41,102 bases of DNA from positions 1 through 41,102 of the forward strand of contig CAZENQ010000020.1 of the NCBI GenBank assembly GCA_964513655.1. Direction: 5' to 3'. Shown here one piece after another: positions 35,139-41,102 of the stretch (its first letter is position 1; each line of letters starts with the position of its first letter). The translations under genes were made by a program, and so were the position numbers. The notes under the pieces are model-generated. The model was not told the origin of the DNA, ran no database searches, and saw nothing but the letters and a program-made list of their open reading frames with translations. The DNA is from G020350405 sp964513655. Lineage in GTDB: Bacteria; Planctomycetota; Phycisphaerae; Sedimentisphaerales; Anaerobacaceae.

Positions 35139-37133
35139 ATGGTTAAAAAAGGCGGCAATTTTTTCGAGGAGCACGTTGAAAAGATAGTTTTGGCAGTTGT
35201 TGGGCTTGTGTGCATCTGGCTTTTTATCACCTACGTTCTTATTAGTCCTAATTATGTGGAAATCGACAGCAAGAAATTCAGCGCCGGTGATATTGATAAT
35301 TACATAAGCGAACAGGCTAAGGTTCTGGAGGACAGGCTGAACCGCAAGTCGCACCTCAAGCAGCCATATAAACCACGGGTTGGTGACTTTATTGCTCTGA
35401 TCGACTCGGCAATTACTGGCGTTGACGTTGGTATCTACCCACCGTCGCCTCCCGATTTGAAGGACGTAGCCAATCCAGGCAAATATCGTATTCCGCTGGT
35501 CGGGCAGGTGAACGATGTTGGAGTCGAGCATATCAGGGCAGTGGCTTATGTGCCTACGGAGGAGATTGGCGAGGAGAATTCTTATGACGAGGCTGCACAT
35601 GAGCCGAATGACATTGATTTTGTAACTGTGGAAGCGAAGTTTGATGTTGCGGGACTATATAAGAGGTTTCGAGAAAGTTTTGCGGGTGAGAATATTCCGG
35701 AGGATTGGCGTGACCCGTGCCTTGCCGTCCCGGTTTTTGCGGCTGTGCAGTTGCAAAGACAGGAGTTGCTTTCTGATGGTAGTTGGGGTGATTGGAATGT
35801 CGTGCCTCGAGCCAAGATTGACCATCGCAAGAAAACGTTCGAGATTATAGAGGATGTGGCAGAGCTACCGGCGGGCGGGATAAAAGTGCGTTTGCTTCAA
35901 TTTGATGGTCAGCAAGTGAAGGCGGATCTGTTGCAGCCGGAGCCTTATCAAATCGCATCTGCAAAAGAAGAGTGGTTTCCTCCATCGCTGCATAAGGAAT
36001 ATGTGGAATTTCAAAGAGAGGTAGATGCGCAAGAGAAGCGCGAAGCCAAAGCTGCAGAAAAAGAAGAGCGTGAGGAAGAACGCTCCTCGGAGCGGCGCGC
36101 CAGGACAACGAGAACACGGTCACGTCAAGGAGGAATGGGAATGGGTAGTCCTTTTGGAGGAGGAGGTGGAGGTGGACCTCCTGGATACGGCGGGGGCGGT
36201 GGTGGTCCAGGTGGCGTGTCTTCAAGGAGGAAAACGACGACGAGAAGAAGGCGTGTCGATCGTGATAGTCAGAAAGAACGTCAGGAAAGAAGTAAAAAAG
36301 AGGCTTCGAAGACAACGACGGATGTTTATCAAAAGTTTAAGGAGATTTTAATTACCAGAGAAAAAGATATTGCCAAGATGGATGAGCCGTTGATGTTTTG
36401 GGCCCACGATGATACTGTTGAACCAGAAAGCAGCTACCGCTACAGACTTCGGTTAGGTGTTTTCAATCCGATAGCCGGTACGAATCAGTTCAACGAGCAA
36501 GATAAATCACTGAGGAACAAGGCTGTATTATGGAGCGGGTTTTCTGACACAACGGAGGCTGTAGATATTCCGGGGCGGTTGTACTTCTTCCCGCGAGAGA
36601 TACAAGAGGCAAGCGAGATGGTTACAGTGCAGGTGTGCAGGTACGTGTTGGGGTATTGGTACACTAAGGACTTTACCGTGAAACAGGGTGAAGTGATTGG
36701 CAAGGCCAGTGAGTACAAAATGACGCAGGAGGAGGAGAAGGAGAGCGTTACGGTGCCCGAGACGGTTGATTACGCTACTGGAGCAGTTTTGGTGGACGTT
36801 ATGGCGGTAAATGATTGGTCGGGCGGAAAGAATCTGCGTGCCAGGCATTATTTTGATATGCTTTACAGTTTTGATGGGGCGAATATAGAGCACATGCCCA
36901 TTAAATCGAGGTATTGGGCCGAAGAATTGCTGAGCAGATTTAACGAAATCAAAAGGTCCGAGAAGGAGAAGAAAGAACCGTTGCGGGAATGGGGCACCAG
37001 GCCAGGTCTACAGAGGCGTGCCCCAACACCGGGAGAGGGTGGGCCTCCCGGATATGGTCCTCCCGGCTTCGGGCCTCCTGGCTATGGGCCTCCGGGTTAC
37101 GGGCCACCCGGTTATGGGCCTTCTGGTCGCTAA
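35139..37133 (+). CDS. Bitopic membrane protein with Gly-Pro-Tyr tracts, PilM operon
   Basis: A 664-residue protein. Residues about 16-36 are a membrane helix (KIVLAVVGLVCIWLFITYVL). A periplasmic region follows to about 290, then a charged segment (EKREAKAAEKEEREEERSSE), a glycine-rich GGGGGGGPPGYGGGGGG tract at about 340, an Arg/Lys-rich patch, a second folded domain (about 400-610) and a C-terminal repeat of GPPGYGPPGFGPPGYG (634-664). The same GPPGYG tract in the pilM-like protein suggests the two interact or share a condensate-like or cell-wall binding role. AGGAAAG precedes ATG 35139. No family recognised. Confidence 0.7.
   Translation: MVKKGGNFFEEHVEKIVLAVVGLVCIWLFITYVLISPNYVEIDSKKFSAGDIDNYISEQAKVLEDRLNRKSHLKQPYKPRVGDFIALIDSAITGVDVGIYPPSPPDLKDVANPGKYRIPLVGQVNDVGVEHIRAVAYVPTEEIGEENSYDEAAHEPNDIDFVTVEAKFDVAGLYKRFRESFAGENIPEDWRDPCLAVPVFAAVQLQRQELLSDGSWGDWNVVPRAKIDHRKKTFEIIEDVAELPAGGIKVRLLQFDGQQVKADLLQPEPYQIASAKEEWFPPSLHKEYVEFQREVDAQEKREAKAAEKEEREEERSSERRARTTRTRSRQGGMGMGSPFGGGGGGGPPGYGGGGGGPGGVSSRRKTTTRRRRVDRDSQKERQERSKKEASKTTTDVYQKFKEILITREKDIAKMDEPLMFWAHDDTVEPESSYRYRLRLGVFNPIAGTNQFNEQDKSLRNKAVLWSGFSDTTEAVDIPGRLYFFPREIQEASEMVTVQVCRYVLGYWYTKDFTVKQGEVIGKASEYKMTQEEEKESVTVPETVDYATGAVLVDVMAVNDWSGGKNLRARHYFDMLYSFDGANIEHMPIKSRYWAEELLSRFNEIKRSEKEKKEPLREWGTRPGLQRRAPTPGEGGPPGYGPPGFGPPGYGPPGYGPPGYGPSGR
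37041..37130 (+). repeat. C-terminal tandem repeat encoding GPPGYG
   Basis: Six units of about 15 bases (GGGCCTCCTGGCTAT type), with synonymous changes between units, ending the preceding gene. Confidence 0.75.
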
Positions 37134-37153
37134 GGAGAGATGTTTTAAGTAGT

Positions 37154-39667
37154 TTAAAATATCGATTTAACAGAGCTTAGCCGTAGTTCCGATTCAATTG
37201 AGGGGACAGGCTGCTCACAATCGATTGTTATCTCACGCTCCTCGGGTGGTATCAGGTCCATAAAATTGTCGCTAAATTCTGCTGCGACGAAGCTCTTGAT
37301 CTGAACGTCCTTTGCAATCGCATTTGATTTTAGTCTGAGTTTTAATTGCCTGTCGTTTATTTGAGAGAAGTGTGTGGTGATTTCTACCTTAGGCCAATCG
37401 ATGTATTTGTCGGGCAGGTAAAAGAACAAATTTTCTGCGATTTTTTTGCCGTTCTTTTCAACTATCATATGTAAGGCGGATTTGTCCGGACAGGTGGGGA
37501 AAATGATTGCTTTCGGAAGTTTAGGGGAGGTTGACGTGCTAAATGGGGTAATCGCGACGGGGAATATGACCTGGTCGAGTAGATGTCCGAACAAATCAAT
37601 CAGTCGACAACTTAGCGTAGCACTTATTGGCTGATTGCTGTCGTTTATCACGGTGACATTGAGTGATTGCAACGGCGGTGCCGAAGTTGTTTGGGCTAGC
37701 TCCAATTCCGACGCAAGCGCGATTAAAACCTCTGAAAAAAAACGTCTTGCGTAGTAATAGAGTGCTTTTGGTTTTTTGGAATAGTCCATCGCCGACCAGC
37801 TTATTGCAGGGCAGCAGTCGTTGAACTGCCAGAATAATACGCCGTGGTTTCGCACATTGTGTGCCCTCAAATATTCAACGTATGCTTTGATGGCCCGAGC
37901 CTGTGTGAGTTGTGATAAATACACGAAGTGTTCAAGGTTTTCAGCGCTGCCGAACAGGTCGCCCACGTAACGGTATAGGCGGCCATTGCCGTCTAATTGA
38001 TAGTTGTGTTTTTCGATTGGGAAGCTGGCGATGCGCAGCTGTTCAGGGGGACAAAAATTTTTTATGGTCTCCGTGTTTGGCAGTGATTGTAAGCCAAATT
38101 CAGTAACGAATCGTGGGATGTTTTGCGGTCGGCACAGGTATTGGCGAACGGGTTGATGGCCCGACCAGACATCCCATTGGTGTGTTGTCAGAGTCTTACC
38201 GGTTTTAAATTTGTCTTTTTCACCAAGCGGTGTCGTCGGTATATAGTCGGCATCAGGGTCCAATTCAGCAACCAGCTGTGGCAGAAGCTGGTGGTAAATT
38301 GTTTTGCCATGGAACTTTTTGCTCTTACCGAGTTTGCCGGTATGATGCATCAAGTCAATTTCGTTATTGCCACACCATAGCACCATGCACGGGTGATTTC
38401 GCAGGTGCCTTATAATCTTAGCTGCTTCCTTTTTTACTTCCTGAAGAAACCACTGTCGGTCGGGATAGTAAGCGCAGGCAAACATGAAATCCTGCCAGAC
38501 CATTATCCCGAGTTGGTCACAGATCTCGTAAAATTTATTTGCTTCATAGTAGCCGCCGCCCCATACACGGAGCATGTTTATGTTAGACATGGCTGCTGCG
38601 CGGAGCAGCTCTTGATAATCACCGGTGGTGACGGAGCCCGCAAATATTGAGGCTGGCACCCAATTTGCTCCTTTGGCGAATACAGGTTGGTTGTTTATTT
38701 CAAATTGAAACTTTTCGCCGTGTTCATCCGGCAAGCGATTGAGTTTAACGATTCTTATGCCGATTTTTTTTTGTGTTTGGTCTATAATTTCATCGCCGCT
38801 TCGCAGTTGGAGCACGAACTTGTAGAGATTCTGCGGGCCATAGCCGCTTGGCCACCAAAGAAATGGGTTCTCAATGCGAATTACGGTGGATTGAGATTCT
38901 TCGCCGGGCTTAAAGATTAAGTTGTGCTCAATTGCTTGCCCTGCACAGGATAAATTTAGCCTGCAAAGGACTTCTTCTTTTGTAACTTTGTCCAGCTTTA
39001 GCGCGATTTTGAGGTCGGCATAGCGTTGGTTGCAGTCCACTGTTCGGATATGCAAATCGGTGATTCCGGCTTTCTTAGTGCCCTCGAGGCGAACGGCCCG
39101 CCAGATTCCGCAGCCGGGCAGTGCAGGGCAGAAGTCCCAACCGAATTGGTACTGCGCCTTTCTCACGTAGACGCGATATGGATTTCTGAGGTCTGTTTCG
39201 GCAAACGAGGTGTATCGATTCATTAGCTTTTCGGCGTATTGGATTGCGGACTCGAATTTGACCAGTAGCGTATTCCTTCGTGGTTTCAAGAACGGTGTTA
39301 TGTCGAACCGAAATGGAATAAACATGTTATTTGTTTTGCCGATAAGTTTGTTATTGAGCCAAATACTGGTTATTGTGTCCAGGCCGTCGAAAACCAGTTC
39401 GACTCGGTCGCAGTTGAGCAGCTCAGCTGGGGCATCAAAAACTTTTTTGTATATCCACGGTGTTTCGCTGACCCAGGAGAATTTTTCTGGGTTGGTATCA
39501 ATGTCAGTCTGATTTATTTGACCGGCCGCGATTAAGCTGTTAAAGATAGAGGCGGGGACGGACGTTTGCAGCCAGCCGGATGGGTCCAGGTCGCGCATTC
39601 GGCGGGCCGAGAGCGGATATTGCTTGAATTCCCATTTTCCAGTCAGGTCCAAACATATTTTCGGCAT
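37154..39667 (-). CDS. Glycoside hydrolase family 2 beta-mannosidase
   Basis: An 837-residue enzyme with the GH2 order: sugar-binding jelly roll (1-200, LDLTGKWEFKQYPLSARRMR), immunoglobulin-like domain (about 200-310) and TIM barrel. The acid/base is E436 in LWCGNNEI and the nucleophile E523 in VTEFGLQSLP; WGGGYYE at about 369 is typical of beta-mannosidases. It would release beta-mannose from the non-reducing ends of mannan or N-glycan cores. No signal peptide is visible, so it likely acts in the cytoplasm on imported oligosaccharides. GGAGT precedes ATG 39667. It converges with the pilM operon, only 20 bases apart. Confidence 0.9.
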   Translation of the reverse strand: MPKICLDLTGKWEFKQYPLSARRMRDLDPSGWLQTSVPASIFNSLIAAGQINQTDIDTNPEKFSWVSETPWIYKKVFDAPAELLNCDRVELVFDGLDTITSIWLNNKLIGKTNNMFIPFRFDITPFLKPRRNTLLVKFESAIQYAEKLMNRYTSFAETDLRNPYRVYVRKAQYQFGWDFCPALPGCGIWRAVRLEGTKKAGITDLHIRTVDCNQRYADLKIALKLDKVTKEEVLCRLNLSCAGQAIEHNLIFKPGEESQSTVIRIENPFLWWPSGYGPQNLYKFVLQLRSGDEIIDQTQKKIGIRIVKLNRLPDEHGEKFQFEINNQPVFAKGANWVPASIFAGSVTTGDYQELLRAAAMSNINMLRVWGGGYYEANKFYEICDQLGIMVWQDFMFACAYYPDRQWFLQEVKKEAAKIIRHLRNHPCMVLWCGNNEIDLMHHTGKLGKSKKFHGKTIYHQLLPQLVAELDPDADYIPTTPLGEKDKFKTGKTLTTHQWDVWSGHQPVRQYLCRPQNIPRFVTEFGLQSLPNTETIKNFCPPEQLRIASFPIEKHNYQLDGNGRLYRYVGDLFGSAENLEHFVYLSQLTQARAIKAYVEYLRAHNVRNHGVLFWQFNDCCPAISWSAMDYSKKPKALYYYARRFFSEVLIALASELELAQTTSAPPLQSLNVTVINDSNQPISATLSCRLIDLFGHLLDQVIFPVAITPFSTSTSPKLPKAIIFPTCPDKSALHMIVEKNGKKIAENLFFYLPDKYIDWPKVEITTHFSQINDRQLKLRLKSNAIAKDVQIKSFVAAEFSDNFMDLIPPEEREITIDCEQPVPSIESELRLSSVKSIF

Positions 39668-39867
39668 TAAAAGTTACTCCATTTTAGCCAAGCAGGCGTC
39701 GCTAATATAATTTGCATCAAAATAGCTTACAATGAAATTTATCTTTAACTTTAGATTCGCGCGTGTAGTGGATAGCGAATGTATGTCAAAAGAGGAAATA
39801 AGCGGTCGGGATGAGGTTTAACTGCGTTAGCTGTTTTTGGATTCGGCTGGGGCTTTTTGTGCGGCGG

Positions 39868-40737
39868 TTATTTTAGGTGGTCTCTGAATCTTCTCATCCA
39901 GCCATCACCGGCTGTATTGAATTCCTCCTCCGGCGGTACCAAGTCAAGGTTATAGTTTCGATGCCACTTAAGCTTCCACAGCCCCTTCAGGCCCACTGAC
40001 TTGACAGAATAGTCCATAAAAACCCAGTTTACGTAGCCATCGTGGCGGTTCAGGCATACGCGTACCATGTGGCCATAATTGCCAGAGGGTCCCCATGGCT
40101 CGCCATCACATGACGGAACTGGGTCTTGTACCTCCGGCCAGCAATCAATCCACTGTTCGTCACCAAGCAGAGGTATCTCAGATGCGCCCGTGATGGTAAA
40201 AGTCCTCCAGTTGTTTTTCGCTACGTTATGCCCCTGGAATTCTGGTGCGTCGGCCGGTGGGTTGCAAATCCAGGCGTTCATTCCGTAACTGCCGTAATCA
40301 CCCCCCGTCACGGCTGGCCACCAACTCGAGGGCTTCCCAAACTCGCCTGGAAATGTGCCCCAGCCCACAAGCGCGCCCAATTGTCCTGTGTAATATCCTG
40401 GTCGTACTTCGGAGCCGGGCTTTATGGCCCTTGGGCAGCAGCGCAACTGGTGTTCGTTACCGTAGTACGGCCGCAGGGCTTCCATCCAATAATCAGTGTG
40501 TTTCACCTGCAGACCACTCGCGCTGTTCTGCCACCAACCTCTGGGGGCAGAACCTTCCCAATCACTGGTATACATAGAATAGCAGGTGCCCCACTGTTTC
40601 AGGTTGGACTGGCCGAGAACATTCTGTGCCTGCCTCCTTGTTCGCATCAGTGCCGGCAGTAATATTGACACAAGAAGTGCAATAATGGACATCACCACCA
40701 GCAGTTCCGGCAAGGAAAAACCTTTTCTCCTGCTCAT
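39868..40737 (-). CDS. Pseudopilin-like secreted protein, paralog 3
   Basis: A 289-residue protein with leader MSRRKG and FSLPELLVVMSIIALLVSIL; here the residue before the predicted cleavage is the classical glycine. It shares RCCPRAIKPG, HDGYVNWVFMDYSVKSVG (H-X9-D) and LKWHRNYNL with the other two copies and ends in WMRRFRDHLK. GGAG is 6-7 bases before ATG 40737. It lies downstream of no obvious operon partner except the mannosidase, 200 bases away. Confidence 0.85.
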   Translation of the reverse strand: MSRRKGFSLPELLVVMSIIALLVSILLPALMRTRRQAQNVLGQSNLKQWGTCYSMYTSDWEGSAPRGWWQNSASGLQVKHTDYWMEALRPYYGNEHQLRCCPRAIKPGSEVRPGYYTGQLGALVGWGTFPGEFGKPSSWWPAVTGGDYGSYGMNAWICNPPADAPEFQGHNVAKNNWRTFTITGASEIPLLGDEQWIDCWPEVQDPVPSCDGEPWGPSGNYGHMVRVCLNRHDGYVNWVFMDYSVKSVGLKGLWKLKWHRNYNLDLVPPEEEFNTAGDGWMRRFRDHLK

Positions 40738-41102
40738 CCTTTACTCCTATGTTCCGTGTAGACAGCTCTTTATGGGATGTCTCACGCCGGACCTTCCATT
40801 TCCCGATTTTCCCTCATTTTTTTCATTTTATCGGTAACCGGGATTTCTGTCAAGCGTTTTATCAATAAAAAAATGGTTTTTTTTAGGACGATTCGGCCGG
40901 GGATTGACAGAGGGGGTGGAGAGAAAGTTAAAAGTGAGAAGGCAGAAGGAATTGGACCGTTGATTTTGGGTGAAAAATGGGGGTGGGGAATTTGACAGGT
41001 GCGGGGTCACCCTTGATTTTAGGTTAAAAAGCGCGGTTGGGAGTCTGGAAACGTTCGACAAAGTGTTTCAAAGTGTGAAAAGTTTGGAAAAACTCAGAAA
41101 AA
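40738..41102. other. Intergenic region with an inverted copy of the dispersed element
   Basis: No gene is seen. Two plus-strand units of the dispersed element are at 40962-40997 (ending in TTTGACA) and 41015-41043, followed by the inverted repeat TTTCAAAGTGTGAAA at 41066-41080. The block is the reverse complement of about 29757-29880 and runs off the window end. Confidence 0.6.

Overview
The window looks like accessory-rich chromosome of a Planctomycete, most likely class Phycisphaerae. The grounds are: three secreted pseudopilin-like proteins with the near-identical N-terminus FTLVELLVVIAIIALLMSIL; large surface proteins with LamG and degenerate dockerin-like motifs; a long PilM-type protein with a Gly-Pro-Tyr tract; a Tat-exported enolase-superfamily enzyme; and a glycoside hydrolase family 2 beta-mannosidase. 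No rRNA, tRNA or CRISPR array was recognised. TAA, TAG and TGA all end normal genes here, so the genetic code is standard.

Layout. 1-600: gene remnant and a STAS anti-anti-sigma protein. 705-4429 (-): a membrane protein translationally coupled to a cytochrome-like beta-propeller protein whose TPR tail is cut off by an in-frame TAG. 4712-8368 (-): a PAS domain followed by about 1000 residues of repetitive coiled coil. 8739-12161 (+): an Mla-type lipid ABC transport operon (STAS-MlaE, MlaF, MlaD, lipoprotein). 12177-13671 (-): iron-dependent alcohol dehydrogenase plus an antibiotic-biosynthesis-monooxygenase-fold protein. 13811-20993 (-): a tandem duplication of a ~2.9 kb LamG surface-protein gene, each copy with its own promoter, ~390-nt leader and hairpin terminator; the upstream copy is broken by an in-frame TGA. 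21248-26210: two pseudopilins, an enolase-superfamily enzyme, a small dockerin-like protein, a cold-shock protein and a decayed secreted-protein gene. 26211-29896: a transposase remnant, several small unknown genes, and repeat-rich intergenic DNA. 29897-31264 (-): mtaB. 31358-37133 (+): pilM-like gene plus two bitopic membrane proteins, probably a pilus or secretion inner-membrane platform. 37154-40737 (-): beta-mannosidase and a third pseudopilin.

Functional picture: envelope and surface biology. The Mla operon handles envelope lipids, the PilM operon would supply a pseudopilus or secretion platform, pseudopilins and dockerin-tailed LamG proteins are exported, and mannosidase and the enolase-superfamily enzyme fit polysaccharide use.

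The most interesting hidden structure is the 5' leader of the duplicated LamG genes. The 167 nt next to the start codon are identical in both copies although the proteins have diverged. It contains nested hairpins, two competing partners for one TTCGCA segment, and a terminator-like hairpin with a U-run just before the ribosome binding site, as expected of an attenuator or riboswitch-like RNA. A second signal is a dispersed TTTTnGGnnAAAAATG-type intergenic element present at least seven times, next to TTGACA boxes and TGTCGCAA motifs.
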